From Kutzneria chonburiensis (lineage in GTDB: Bacteria; Actinomycetota; Actinomycetes; Mycobacteriales; Pseudonocardiaceae): DNA of 64,000 nucleotides. Under the pieces are notes generated by a model that saw nothing but the letters and a program-made list of their open reading frames with translations, made no database searches and was not told the DNA's origin. The stretch lies in the NCBI RefSeq assembly GCF_028622115.1, contig NZ_CP097263.1, positions 3,100,001 through 3,164,000 on the forward strand. Reading direction: 5' to 3'. Below, piece after piece: positions 1 to 8,281 of this stretch (within the stretch, counting starts at the first letter, position 1; each line of letters starts with the position of its first letter). The translations under genes and the position numbers were made by a program.

Positions 1-206
1 TCCGGCGACGGCGGCAAGAACGTCTGGCTGGGCGGGCTGACGGCGGACCGCCAGATCACCGAGTTGGCCTTCAGCCCACCGACCGCGGCGCCGTCCACCA
101 CGATCTTCTACGTCCTGGCCGGCGCGCCCGTCCTGGCCTGGCTCCTGGCCGGCGCGTGGATTCTCGTGCGCCGCCGCCGGTCGGCGGCGTTGGGGGTGCG
201 TCGTGA
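1..206 (+). CDS. C-terminal end of a membrane-anchored protein (partial, frame break near the end)
   Basis: The gene enters from the left edge. Its first frame reads a soluble stretch, then one hydrophobic segment of about 20 residues (FYVLAGAPVLAWLLAGAWIL) followed by RRRR, which is a C-terminal membrane anchor with a cytoplasmic positive tail. This frame then stays open without plausible coding sense for hundreds of bases. The G run at 192-196 is the likely fault: with one more G the protein would end LGGAS-stop at 204-206, and that stop would overlap the GTG start of the next gene (GTGA, 203-206), as many neighbours here do. The family cannot be named from the visible tail. Confidence is good for the anchor and moderate for the frame repair. 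Confidence 0.55.
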   Translation, partial: RRRRQERLAGRADGGPPDHRVGLQPTDRGAVHHDLLRPGRRARPGLAPGRRVDSRAPPPVGGVGGAS

Positions 207-886
207 CCATGCCCCCGGTGTCCCTCGCGCCCACGCTTCGCCGAGAGCCGCAACCGGCCCTGGTCACCCTGGCCTGCTACCTGCTGGCCGGGGTCGCGAC
301 GTTGCGACTGGTGGCCGCGATAGCGGCGTTCTTCGCCGTCCCGGAGTTCGCCTGGCTCTACAGCCAGCAGTACGGCGACGACCAGCGCGGTCAGCTCGCG
401 GCCGTCGGCATCGTCGGCCTCGGGTTCAGTTCCCTGCTCGTCGCCGGCGTGTTCCTCGTGCTGGCGCTGCTCGACGGCGTCGGGAAGAACTGGGCCCGTG
501 TCCTGACCTGGATCACCGGCGTCTGCACCGTCATCGGAACCGTGATCGTGCTCGCGGTCGACATGGCCGGCGGCATCGCCTGGTACCGGCAGTTGACCGT
601 GACCATCGCCTGGGTGACGGTGGCCTTCGCCATCGGGGCGCTCGTGTTGCTCGCGCTGCCGCCGTCCCATCGGTACTACCGGCCACTCCGCCACATCCCG
701 CCACCCGTATGGCCGCCAACGGTATGGCTGCCACCGCCGCCCGGGTACCAGCCTCCATCCGGCTACGGTCCCTGGTACGGCTCGCCACCGACGCAACAGC
801 CGGGTCCGGGCTGGCCGGGCACCGCACCGCCGCCGATGTCACCGCCCGGCACCGACGTGCGACCCCCGGACAACGGCATGGCCTGA
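203..886 (+). CDS. Four-helix membrane protein with proline-rich tail
   Basis: The product is 227 aa. Four hydrophobic segments are visible, at roughly residues 20-48, 68-95, 100-125 and 130-155, followed by a cytoplasmic-type tail very rich in Pro, Gly and Tyr (repeated PPP, GYxPPSGYGP, PGPGWPG). This layout is common in actinobacterial membrane proteins of unknown function. The GTG start at 203 overlaps the preceding stop; an ATG at 209 is an alternative. It is probably co-transcribed with the gene before it. No catalytic motif is seen, so no function is assigned. Confidence 0.75.
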   Translation: MTMPPVSLAPTLRREPQPALVTLACYLLAGVATLRLVAAIAAFFAVPEFAWLYSQQYGDDQRGQLAAVGIVGLGFSSLLVAGVFLVLALLDGVGKNWARVLTWITGVCTVIGTVIVLAVDMAGGIAWYRQLTVTIAWVTVAFAIGALVLLALPPSHRYYRPLRHIPPPVWPPTVWLPPPPGYQPPSGYGPWYGSPPTQQPGPGWPGTAPPPMSPPGTDVRPPDNGMA

Positions 887-981
887 CGCCCCTGCAGCCG
901 GCCGGCGCACGACCCGCGCTCATCGCACGGAGTGCGTCCGCTGCCGCTCCCGACGCCGCCGAGCCGAACCAGAATCGCCCA

Positions 982-1794
982 ATGGCAAGGCAGGGCGTAC
1001 TCATCACCGGCGGCTCCACCGGCATCGGTCGGGCCCTGGTCCGCAGGTTCGCACTCGGTGGACACCGCGTGTGGTTCACCTACCGGTCCAACCGCGAGGC
1101 GGCCGAGGCGCTGGCCGACGAGCTGGCGGGGACGCGGGCGTTCGAGTTCGACCAGGGCGACTGGGAGAGCCACCGCCGGCTGCACGACCAGCTGCCCGGC
1201 CCGGTGGACATCCTGATCAACAACGCCGCCGTTGGCTCGCAGACCGTACGGCGGTACGTCACGGGCTCCACCGAGCAGTGCGACGCCGCGTTCCTCCAGG
1301 TGAACAGCGTCGGTCCACTGTGGCTGGCCCGCGCCGTGCTGCCGGGCATGCTCGAACGCGGCCACGGCAAGATCGTCAACGTGGCCAGCGTCGGCGGCGG
1401 GGTCGCCACCTTCCCCGACTTCCACATCGCCGACGGCATGAGCAAGGCGGCGCTGGTCTACCTCACCAAGCACCTCGCCGCCGAGCTGGCGCACGAGCCG
1501 GTCGACGTGTTCGCGGTCTGCCCGGGCGCGGTGCAGACCCCGATGCTCCAGGCAAGCCTGCTCGACGGGCTCGACGGCGCGGAGCTCGACGACCTCTTCC
1601 GCCGGCTGCCGGGCCGGCGGCTGATCAGCCCGGACGAGGTCGCCGAGCTGATCTGGTGGCTGTGCCGGGACGAGGCCTCGCTGCTGCACGGCGCGGTGCT
1701 CGACGCCTCCCTCGGCCTTGGCGTGCACCCGGGTCTGCTCACCGGCGGCGCGATGGGGCACGCCAGCAGCACGACCGCGAGGAGCGTCGCCTGA
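982..1794 (+). CDS. Short-chain dehydrogenase/reductase-like protein lacking the catalytic tyrosine
   Basis: A 270-aa Rossmann-fold SDR. The cofactor loop TGGSTGIG is at residues 9-16, NNAAVGS is near residue 80, and the catalytic-type Ser is in NVASVGG (S136). The classical YxxxK motif reads DGMSK: Lys155 is present, but the Tyr position is Asp151. The family uses that Tyr as general acid, so normal carbonyl reduction is doubtful; it may be an atypical oxidoreductase or a binding protein. It is the first gene of a four-gene operon in which every junction overlaps: its TGA shares an A with the ATG of the next gene at 1794. The context suggests modification of a small aromatic or amino-acid derived metabolite. 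The ATG at 982 starts just before the fold begins. Confidence 0.8.
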   Translation: MARQGVLITGGSTGIGRALVRRFALGGHRVWFTYRSNREAAEALADELAGTRAFEFDQGDWESHRRLHDQLPGPVDILINNAAVGSQTVRRYVTGSTEQCDAAFLQVNSVGPLWLARAVLPGMLERGHGKIVNVASVGGGVATFPDFHIADGMSKAALVYLTKHLAAELAHEPVDVFAVCPGAVQTPMLQASLLDGLDGAELDDLFRRLPGRRLISPDEVAELIWWLCRDEASLLHGAVLDASLGLGVHPGLLTGGAMGHASSTTARSVA

Positions 1795-3011
1795 TGGTGT
1801 CCAGACGCGCCGCGGCGCTGTCCGCCCACGCACCGGCCATCGCCGCCGCCCACCAGCGGGTCGAGCGGGATCCCTATGACCCGCAACGCAATCCGTCCGG
1901 CTACCTGAATCTCGGCACGGCGGAGAACCGGCTCCTGTGGGATCTGCTGGCACCAAAGGTCGCCGCGGCAAGGGAAATCGGGCCGCGGGACGTGCGATAC
2001 GTTCCGCTGCACGGTACTCCGCGGCTGCGTGCCGCGACGGCCCGGCTGCTGTCCACGACCTGGCACACGCCGGTGGATCCCGACCATCTCGTCGTGGTGA
2101 GCGGCGCGAGCGCCGCGCTGGACATCGTCGCCAGCATCCTGTGCGACCCCGGCGAGGCCATCATCGTGCCCGCTCCGTACTACAGCGCGGTCGAAGTGCT
2201 GTTCACCGGGCGATCCGGGGCCCGGCTGGTGCCGGCGCCGCTGTCCCCGACGTCGGGCTTCGCCCTGGACGCCTCGGCAATCGAGCAGGCGATCGAGCGG
2301 ACCCGGGCGGACGGCACCACGGTGCGGGCGGTCGCGATCACGTCACCGTGCAATCCGACCGGCAACGTGCATACGGTGGCCGCCTTGCGGGAGGTGCTGG
2401 CGGTCGCGGAGCGGCACGACGTGGACCTGATCGCCGACGAGATCTACGCCAACTCCGCGTTCGGCGACCGGCCGTTCGTGAGCGTGCTGGATCCTTTGGT
2501 ACGGGGCGAAAGCCGCGCACGCATCCATACGATCTGGGGATTCGCCAAGGATTTCGGGCTCTCCGGGCTCAAGGCCGGGGTGCTGCACACGGAGCGTCCG
2601 GACGTGCTCGCCGCGGCCACCGCCCTCGCCTACTTCGCCCCCGTCTCCAGTGACACGCAGGCGCTGCTGGCCGGCCTGCTCGACGACCAGGCCTGGGTTT
2701 GCCTGCTGTTCAAGGAAAACCGGGTCCGACTGGCCGAGTCCTACCGGAACGCCGCCGACTGCCTCGACAACCTGGGCATCCCCCACGTGCGGCCGGCGGC
2801 CGGCTTCACCATCTGGGCCGACCTCAGCCGGTCGGCCGGCGACAGCGCGGCCGAACACCGGCTCTGGCAACGTATTCTGGACGAGGCCAAGGTGAACCTG
2901 GTCCCCGGCAAGGCCTTCGGCAGCCCGGCGGCCGGCTGGTTCCGGCTGTGCCACACCGCGGACCCGGCCCACGTGCAGGAAGCGCTGCGCCGCATCGGAC
3001 AGCTGTCATGA
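1794..3011 (+). CDS. PLP-dependent aminotransferase, ACC-synthase-like (class I/II fold)
   Basis: A 405-aa fold-type I PLP enzyme. The visible motifs are SPCNPTGN for cofactor and substrate binding, DEIYANSAF with the Asp that contacts the pyridine nitrogen, and WGFAKDFGLSGLKAG with the Schiff-base Lys at residue 252. The KDFGLSG context and overall pattern resemble 1-aminocyclopropane-1-carboxylate synthase-like proteins rather than housekeeping aspartate aminotransferases. It could transaminate or do gamma- or beta-elimination chemistry on an amino acid; the substrate is not deducible. The start overlaps the SDR stop (TGATG) and the end overlaps the next gene by 4 bases, so the four genes are translationally coupled. 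A role downstream or upstream of the dioxygenase-like enzyme at 3940 is inference. Confidence 0.85.
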   Translation: MVSRRAAALSAHAPAIAAAHQRVERDPYDPQRNPSGYLNLGTAENRLLWDLLAPKVAAAREIGPRDVRYVPLHGTPRLRAATARLLSTTWHTPVDPDHLVVVSGASAALDIVASILCDPGEAIIVPAPYYSAVEVLFTGRSGARLVPAPLSPTSGFALDASAIEQAIERTRADGTTVRAVAITSPCNPTGNVHTVAALREVLAVAERHDVDLIADEIYANSAFGDRPFVSVLDPLVRGESRARIHTIWGFAKDFGLSGLKAGVLHTERPDVLAAATALAYFAPVSSDTQALLAGLLDDQAWVCLLFKENRVRLAESYRNAADCLDNLGIPHVRPAAGFTIWADLSRSAGDSAAEHRLWQRILDEAKVNLVPGKAFGSPAAGWFRLCHTADPAHVQEALRRIGQLS

Positions 3012-3940
3012 CCGGCGCCATGGGCCGCTGGCACGAGCAAGCCGGGGTCCGGTCCGGCGTCCGGCGGACCTTCCACGAGGAGGCCGAGGCCGGCAAGGTG
3101 TTCTTCCCGGAACGACTGGTGCCGTACCTGTCGCACGAGGCCGTGGGCGAGCTGCCCGACGAGCGACGGCGTGAGCTGACGGTGCGCCACCTCCACCAGT
3201 TCCTGCTGTCCACCGCCCACCTGGAGACCCGCGTGGTCAACCGCGGGGCCGAGCTCATCGCCAACGGCCGCAGCGGGTTCGAGCTGCCAGCGTCCAGTCG
3301 GCTCGACGCGTTCAAGGTGTACTGCGACGAGGGGTACCACGCGCTCTACAGCCTCGACCTGGCCGAGCAGATCGGCGCCGTCACCGGCGTCGCGGTGCCG
3401 GACTGGGACTACGGCGGTTTCGTCGACCGGCTCGCCGATGTCGCCGCCACCACCCTCCCCCACCACCGGCGGCTGGCCGTCCTGCTCCAGGTCGTGGTGT
3501 TCGAGACGCTGATCACCGCCGTGCTGCACGAGATTCCGCACGACGACACCGTGGTGACGGCCGTCCGGGACACCGTGCGCGACCATGCGCTGGACGAGGG
3601 CCGTCACCACCGGTACTTCACCGGGTTCTTCCACGAGCTCTGGCGTCAGCTGGACGCCCCGACCAGGGCCGAGGTGGCGTTCGCGCTGCCCGCCCTGCTC
3701 CGCGGCTGCCTGCTGTGGGACGTGGAGCCGGTTCGCTCGTCGCTGGTGCTGGCCGGCCTCGACAATGCCACGGCCACCGCCGTTGTCCGCGACTGCTACG
3801 GCGGCGACGTCGGTGACGAACGGATCCGGTCCATCTGCCGGTCCAGCCTCCGGATGTGCGAGTCGGCCGGCGTGTTCGCCGTGCCCGGCGCCCTGGAACA
3901 CTTCGCCGCGCACGGCCTGATCGACGGGAGTGCATCCTGA
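3008..3940 (+). CDS. AurF/CmlI-type diiron N-oxygenase
   Basis: A 310-aa all-helical protein. All seven ligand positions known from AurF can be placed: Glu73 (HLET), Glu108 and His111 (DEGYH), Glu166 (FET), and His193, Glu197, His200 (HALDEGRH). AurF-family enzymes use a nonheme diiron centre to oxidise aromatic amines to hydroxylamine, nitroso or nitro groups; other members act on aliphatic amines. The length is close to AurF (about 336 aa). Coupling to a PLP enzyme and a tryptophan-dioxygenase homologue suggests an amine-bearing aromatic substrate, but the compound is unknown. The ATG at 3008 overlaps the preceding TGA, and the stop overlaps the next ATG at 3940. Family call is firm; substrate is open. 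Confidence 0.88.
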   Translation: MTGAMGRWHEQAGVRSGVRRTFHEEAEAGKVFFPERLVPYLSHEAVGELPDERRRELTVRHLHQFLLSTAHLETRVVNRGAELIANGRSGFELPASSRLDAFKVYCDEGYHALYSLDLAEQIGAVTGVAVPDWDYGGFVDRLADVAATTLPHHRRLAVLLQVVVFETLITAVLHEIPHDDTVVTAVRDTVRDHALDEGRHHRYFTGFFHELWRQLDAPTRAEVAFALPALLRGCLLWDVEPVRSSLVLAGLDNATATAVVRDCYGGDVGDERIRSICRSSLRMCESAGVFAVPGALEHFAAHGLIDGSAS

Positions 3941-4689
3941 TGCCCGCCTACGGCACCTACCTCCAACTGCCCGCGCTGCTTGACCACCAACGCCCGCACG
4001 CCGACGCCGACGGGCACGACGAGCACATGTTCATCACCGTGCACCAGGTCTTCGAGTTGCTGTTCAAGCAGCTGCTGCTCGAACTGAGTGATGCTCGGGA
4101 CCGGATGCTCGCCGGGGAGGCCTACCTGCCGCGCAGACGGCTGGAACGGGCCGTGGTCATCCAGCGCTCCCTGCTGGCCCAGTTCGACGTGCTGGACACC
4201 ATGGAGCCGCAGGACTTCGCCGCGTTCCGCGGGGCGCTCGGCAGCGGCAACGGCGGCCAGTCCGCCCAGTACTGGGAACTCGCGCTGCTGTCCGGCGCCC
4301 GCGACGACAGCTGCCTCGACCGGCCCTGGTACACCGTCCAGGAGTGCTCCCGGCTGCGCCGCCGCTACGAGGAACCGTCGCTGTGGGACGGTTTCCTGGC
4401 GCTGCTGGCCGACGCCGGCTTCGATGTCGCCACCACCGCCCGCCGCGCCGCCGCGTGCCGCCGGCTGGCCGCCCGCACCGACCAGCACCGCCAGCTCTGG
4501 GATCTCGCCGAGGCGCTCGTCGCGCACGACCAGAGCTGGGCCTCCTGGCAGAGCCGGCACCTGCTCACCGTGCAACGCCAGATCGGCCGCAAGAGCGGCA
4601 CCGGCGGCACCTCCGGCGCCGCCCACCTCAGGTCCCACCTCGACAAGCGGTTCTACCCCGAGCTGTGGGAGCTGCGCGCGGCCCTCTGA
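3940..4689 (+). CDS. Tryptophan 2,3-dioxygenase-family heme enzyme with altered substrate pocket
   Basis: A 249-aa member of the TDO fold. Family features are the distal segment MFITVHQVFELLFKQ (His35), MEPQDFAAFRG, the proximal heme ligand region SRHLLTVQRQIG (His207), and the GTGGTSG loop. TDO opens the indole ring of L-Trp to N-formylkynurenine in the cytoplasm. The usual FQSLQ(F/Y)R segment reads GQSAQYW here: the Arg that binds the substrate carboxylate (Arg144 in human TDO) is Trp112, and the preceding pocket Phe is Gly. The proximal His and GTGG loop are kept, so heme chemistry is likely, but on a substrate other than free L-Trp. It is the last gene of the coupled operon; its stop lies 6 bases from a convergent gene. 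Fold confidence is high, reaction low. Confidence 0.85.
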   Translation: MPAYGTYLQLPALLDHQRPHADADGHDEHMFITVHQVFELLFKQLLLELSDARDRMLAGEAYLPRRRLERAVVIQRSLLAQFDVLDTMEPQDFAAFRGALGSGNGGQSAQYWELALLSGARDDSCLDRPWYTVQECSRLRRRYEEPSLWDGFLALLADAGFDVATTARRAAACRRLAARTDQHRQLWDLAEALVAHDQSWASWQSRHLLTVQRQIGRKSGTGGTSGAAHLRSHLDKRFYPELWELRAAL

Positions 4690-4695
4690 AACCGG

Positions 4696-5055
4696 TCAGC
4701 TGTCCCAGACCTGGACCTGGCGCTGCCAGGCGATCTTGCCGTCGGCCAGGCCGGCGACGCAGAGGCACTGCACCCGGGCGCCGTCCGGGTAGGTGCAGGC
4801 GACCTCGAAGGCGATGCGGTCGCCGGCGGCGACGGTGGTCCGCACCTCGTGGACCATCTCGCGGTCGCACACGTCCTGGAAGTACCCGCGCAGCTCGTCG
4901 GTGCCGCTGACGACGCGCGGCCGGCTCGGCGGGTTGAGCTGGTCGGCGACGGTGACCACGGCGTCGGGCCGGTAGCAGGCGAGTTGCGCGGCGGCGTCGC
5001 GGCTCTCGATCGCCCGGGTCAGCGCGGCGGTGTCGAACGTCAGTGTGCTGGTCAT
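4696..5055 (-). CDS. SnoaL/NTF2-like small protein
   Basis: A 119-aa cone-fold protein. The pattern LTRAIESRDAAAQLACY, then a DAVVTVAD strand, ELRGYFQDV and a C-terminal strand with WQRQVQVW is typical of the SnoaL-like/NTF2 superfamily, which includes polyketide cyclases, isomerases and ligand-binding proteins. An AAGGAG ribosome site lies 8 bases before the ATG. It is divergent from the large regulator at 5154, with a triple 11-bp repeat between them that sits where an activator would serve this gene. No substrate can be named. Confidence 0.75.
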   Translation of the reverse strand: MTSTLTFDTAALTRAIESRDAAAQLACYRPDAVVTVADQLNPPSRPRVVSGTDELRGYFQDVCDREMVHEVRTTVAAGDRIAFEVACTYPDGARVQCLCVAGLADGKIAWQRQVQVWDS

Positions 5056-5108
5056 CGGTCCACTCCTTCATCGGGACGGAATCGGATGCACCCAGCCTGC
5101 GCGGATGC

Positions 5109-5141
5109 CGTCAGGGCCCCGTCAACGGCGCGTCAACGGCG
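5109..5141. promoter_or_regulatory. Triple 11-bp direct repeat, probable BTAD/SARP-type operator
   Basis: Three units lie exactly 11 bp apart on the + strand: CGTCAGGGCCC (5109-5119), CGTCAACGGCG (5120-5130) and CGTCAACGGCG (5131-5141). Read toward the SnoaL-like gene they are GTTGACG-N4-GTTGACG-N4-CCTGACG. Tandem heptamers at helical spacing overlapping the -35 region are the known binding pattern of SARP/BTAD activators. The same arrangement occurs at 9825-9857. The site is 54 bp upstream of the SnoaL-like start and 13 bp before the regulator's own ATG, so it could also be an autoregulatory site. Confidence 0.7.
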
Positions 5142-5153
5142 TACCGTCACTGC

Positions 5154-8100
5154 ATGCTCCGCGTGCGGGTGCTCGGCGGTGTGTCCGCCACATGCGACGG
5201 GCGGCTGACCCCCGAACCCGGGAGTCGGCGCGCGGTGGCCCTGCTCGGCTGGCTCGCCTTGCACCCCGGACTGCGCTCGCGAGCCGAGGTGGCAGCGGCC
5301 CTGTGGCCGGACGTCGTCGACGCCAGCGCGCGACAGAGCATGCGCAGTGCGCTGTGGTCGCTGCGCCAGGTGCTGCCGGATGAGGCCTTGCTGACCACAC
5401 GCGACCGCGTCGGGCTGCACGCGGATGTCGATGTGGACGTGCGCGAGTTCGACGCCCTGGTCGCCGCGGGCGACGTGGCCGCGGCCCTCGATGTGGACGC
5501 CGGTGAACTGCTCGCCGGGCTCGACGACGAGTGGGCGCTCATCGCTCGTGACGAGCACCGGGCCCGCGTCGGCGCGCTGCTGCGCGGGCTCGTGGACACC
5601 ACCGACGACCGGCGGCAGGCGGTGGCGTGGGCACGGCGCGCGGTCGAGCTCGATCCGCTGTCGGAGGAGTCGGCCCGGCTGCTCATGACGTCGCTCGCGG
5701 CGGCGGGTGACAACCCGGCGGCCTTGGCGGTCTATCGCACACTGGGCGATCGGTTGCGCCGTGCGCTGCGGGTCTCGCCGGCCGAGGAGACGTGGCGGTT
5801 GGCCGAGAGCATCCGCACCCGCGCTGCCGCCGGTCCGGCGACGAGGACACGAGCCGGGCTCCTGCCGCTGGTCGGCCGCGACCGCGAGCTGGCTGCGCTG
5901 GCCACGGCCTGGACGGCAACGCGCGCCGGCCATGGCGGCATGGCGCTGGTCCACGGCGAGCCGGGCATCGGCAAGACCCGGCTGATCGCGCAGCTGGTCG
6001 AGACCGCGGGTGCCGCGACCGTCGCCGTCGGTGCGGCCCCCGAGCTCCCCGGACCGCCGCTCGCCCTCTGGGTCGACGTCTGCGGCGCGCTGCTGCGCCG
6101 GCTCGACCGCCTGCCGAACGCGCCGTGGGTGGCCGCGCTCGCGCCGTTGCTGCCGGCGCACGTGCCGCCTGACCCTGTCGTGGTGGCGCCGGCCCTCGAG
6201 CAGGCCCGACTGGCCGAAGCCGTCGTCGCCCTCATCACGGAGTGCGCCCGGCGCGAGCCGGTACTCCTGGTGATCGAGGACGTCCACGCCGCCGACGACG
6301 CCAGCCTGGCCATGCTCGCCCACGTGGTTCGCCGGGCCGCCGAGGGACGCACGCTCGTCGTCGTCACCCGCCGAACGCGGCCCCGACGCGACCGTCTCGA
6401 CGCCCTGGAGCAGGCCAGCCGCCAGAACGGACTGCTGCGCACCGACATCGCCCTGGTCCGGCTCGACACGAGGGCCATCGCGCGGCTGGCCCGACTGGTC
6501 GGCGAGCTGGACGACGACGCCGTGGGCGCGGTGGTGCGGGGCGCCGACGGCAATCCGCTGCTCGCGGTCGAGGCGGCGCGCGCGCTGGCCGGCGGTGATC
6601 AGATGCCGGCCGGCCTGCGCGGCGCGGTCCGTGCCGCGATGGCGCGGCTGACCGAACCCGTCAGGGAGCTGGTACGGACGCTGGCCGTCGCCGGGCGCGA
6701 CGTCGACCTCGCCGTCGCCGCCCGACTCGCCGGTGTCGAGCTCGCCACCACCCTCGCCCCCGCGGAGGACCAGGGGCTGCTGGAGTGCACGGGCGAGCGA
6801 GTGCGGTTCCGCCACGCCCTGCTGCGCGAGGCCGTCTACGCCGATCTGCCGGCGGCCGAGCGGGTCGAGCGGCACCTGCGCGCCGCGGACGTGCTGCGTG
6901 GGGAGCAGGACCCGGCCGGCGCCGCCGCCCATCTACGGGCCGCCGGTCACCTGCACGACGCCGGTGCCCTGCTGCTCGAGGCCGCGGCCCAGGCGCGAGC
7001 GGTCGGCGCGCACGCCGAGGCGACCGAGCTGCTCGAAGAGGCCCACGCCGCGCTGCCGGACGATCCGGCACCGGCGCTCGAGCTCGCCGACGTCCTGGCC
7101 TGGCGCGGTCGTGCCGCCGACGCCCGCGCCGTGTTCGCGGCCGCGCTCCCGCTGATCGAACGCCACGGCGATCCGGCGGCGATCGCAGATGCGCACCTGC
7201 GCTTCGCCGAGTGGCACTACTCCCCAAGCTGCGAGCCGCGCGTAGCCGTCGAGGCGTGCCACCGCGCGCTCGCCGTGATGGACGGCGCCGGCGTCGACCT
7301 GCTCGAGCTGCGCTGCCGCATCCTCGCCATCGACGCGTGGTGCGAATCCATCGGCGGCGACCTGGACGAGGTCGACCGCGTTCTGGACCGTCTGCGCGAC
7401 CTCGCCGGGGACGAGCCGAACGACCCCGAGCTGGCCGCGGCGGTGGCGCGGGCCCGCTCGTTCGCGCTGCTGCGGCGTGGGAGCTTCGCGGACGCCGTGA
7501 GCCCCGGTCTGCACGCCGGCGAGCTGGCCGAACTCGCCTCCCGGCCCGACCTCGCCTACACCGGATTCTTCAACGCGGCCTTCGCGCTCGCCTTGTCCGA
7601 CGACCTGGTCGGCGCCCTTGGCGTCCTGGACCGCATCCTGGCCGCCGTGCGTGGGCACGGGCTGTTGGCGCTCGAAGCCCGGATCCTGGTGGCGCGGGCC
7701 TGGGTCCTGGTGCGACTGCGGCGTCTGGCCGATGCGGCCGAGGCAGCCGCCCAGGCCCGACGCACCGCCGACCGCCTCGACGCCCCCGACCTCCAGGCCT
7801 TCGTCGACGGCGAGCGCGGTCGGGTCGCGCTGCGAGCCGGCGACCTCACCGCCGCCCGCGACCTGCTCGGCGCCGCGCTGGCCCGGCCGGACGCCGGGAT
7901 CGGCCGGCCGCTCGCGCGGTTGCAGCGCGCCGAGGCGCTGGCCCGGCTCGGTGCGCTGGACGATGCCGAGGCGGAGGTGATGGCGACGGCGCTCGAACCG
8001 GTCAAGGCGGGCGACTGGCCGGACACGCTGGTGGCGCGCATGGCGGCGGTCGAGGGCCTCATCGCCGTCGGGCGCGGTGACACCGTGCTGGCCCGCCGCC

Positions 8101-8279
8101 GGCTCACCGAAGCCGCCGACGGGTGGCGGCGGCGGCTCAGCCCGGCCCAGCTCGGGCAGCGGATGACCGAGGTGATGGTCGACCTGGGGCGGCCGATCAT
8201 CGGCGCCGTGATCCCCTCGGAGGAACTGGCCGTGGTCGAGGCCGATCTCGCCCGGCTCGGCGTCGTGTCGGAGGTGTGA
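5154..8279 (+). CDS. BTAD-ATPase-TPR transcriptional regulator (AfsR/SARP-like)
   Basis: 1041 aa. Residues about 1-95 are an OmpR-type winged helix (EVAAALWPD, ARQSMRSALWSLRQ). Residues about 100-250 are the bacterial transcriptional activation domain (EHRARVGALLRG through RALRVSPAEET). These are followed by an ATPase module with Walker A GEPGIGKT near residue 270 and a Walker B-like VLLVIEDVHAADD, and a long alpha-helical TPR-like C-terminal half. Large SARP-type activators bind tandem repeats and use NTP binding and TPR sensing for control. The ATG at 5154 begins the conserved MLRVRVLGG strand and lies 13 bp after the repeat array. The downstream SRPBCC gene starts 2 bases after its stop. 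The targets most likely include the SnoaL-like and methyltransferase genes. Confidence 0.88.
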   Translation: MLRVRVLGGVSATCDGRLTPEPGSRRAVALLGWLALHPGLRSRAEVAAALWPDVVDASARQSMRSALWSLRQVLPDEALLTTRDRVGLHADVDVDVREFDALVAAGDVAAALDVDAGELLAGLDDEWALIARDEHRARVGALLRGLVDTTDDRRQAVAWARRAVELDPLSEESARLLMTSLAAAGDNPAALAVYRTLGDRLRRALRVSPAEETWRLAESIRTRAAAGPATRTRAGLLPLVGRDRELAALATAWTATRAGHGGMALVHGEPGIGKTRLIAQLVETAGAATVAVGAAPELPGPPLALWVDVCGALLRRLDRLPNAPWVAALAPLLPAHVPPDPVVVAPALEQARLAEAVVALITECARREPVLLVIEDVHAADDASLAMLAHVVRRAAEGRTLVVVTRRTRPRRDRLDALEQASRQNGLLRTDIALVRLDTRAIARLARLVGELDDDAVGAVVRGADGNPLLAVEAARALAGGDQMPAGLRGAVRAAMARLTEPVRELVRTLAVAGRDVDLAVAARLAGVELATTLAPAEDQGLLECTGERVRFRHALLREAVYADLPAAERVERHLRAADVLRGEQDPAGAAAHLRAAGHLHDAGALLLEAAAQARAVGAHAEATELLEEAHAALPDDPAPALELADVLAWRGRAADARAVFAAALPLIERHGDPAAIADAHLRFAEWHYSPSCEPRVAVEACHRALAVMDGAGVDLLELRCRILAIDAWCESIGGDLDEVDRVLDRLRDLAGDEPNDPELAAAVARARSFALLRRGSFADAVSPGLHAGELAELASRPDLAYTGFFNAAFALALSDDLVGALGVLDRILAAVRGHGLLALEARILVARAWVLVRLRRLADAAEAAAQARRTADRLDAPDLQAFVDGERGRVALRAGDLTAARDLLGAALARPDAGIGRPLARLQRAEALARLGALDDAEAEVMATALEPVKAGDWPDTLVARMAAVEGLIAVGRGDTVLARRRLTEAADGWRRRLSPAQLGQRMTEVMVDLGRPIIGAVIPSEELAVVEADLARLGVVSEV

Positions 8280-8281
8280 GC

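Noticed and set aside
982-4689. The dioxygenase-like operon as the starter-unit supply of the PKS
   Set aside because: It is 17 kb from the PKS, separated by unrelated glycosidase genes and a BTAD regulon, and I found no copy of the GGGG-box motif near it. It remains possible but unsupported.
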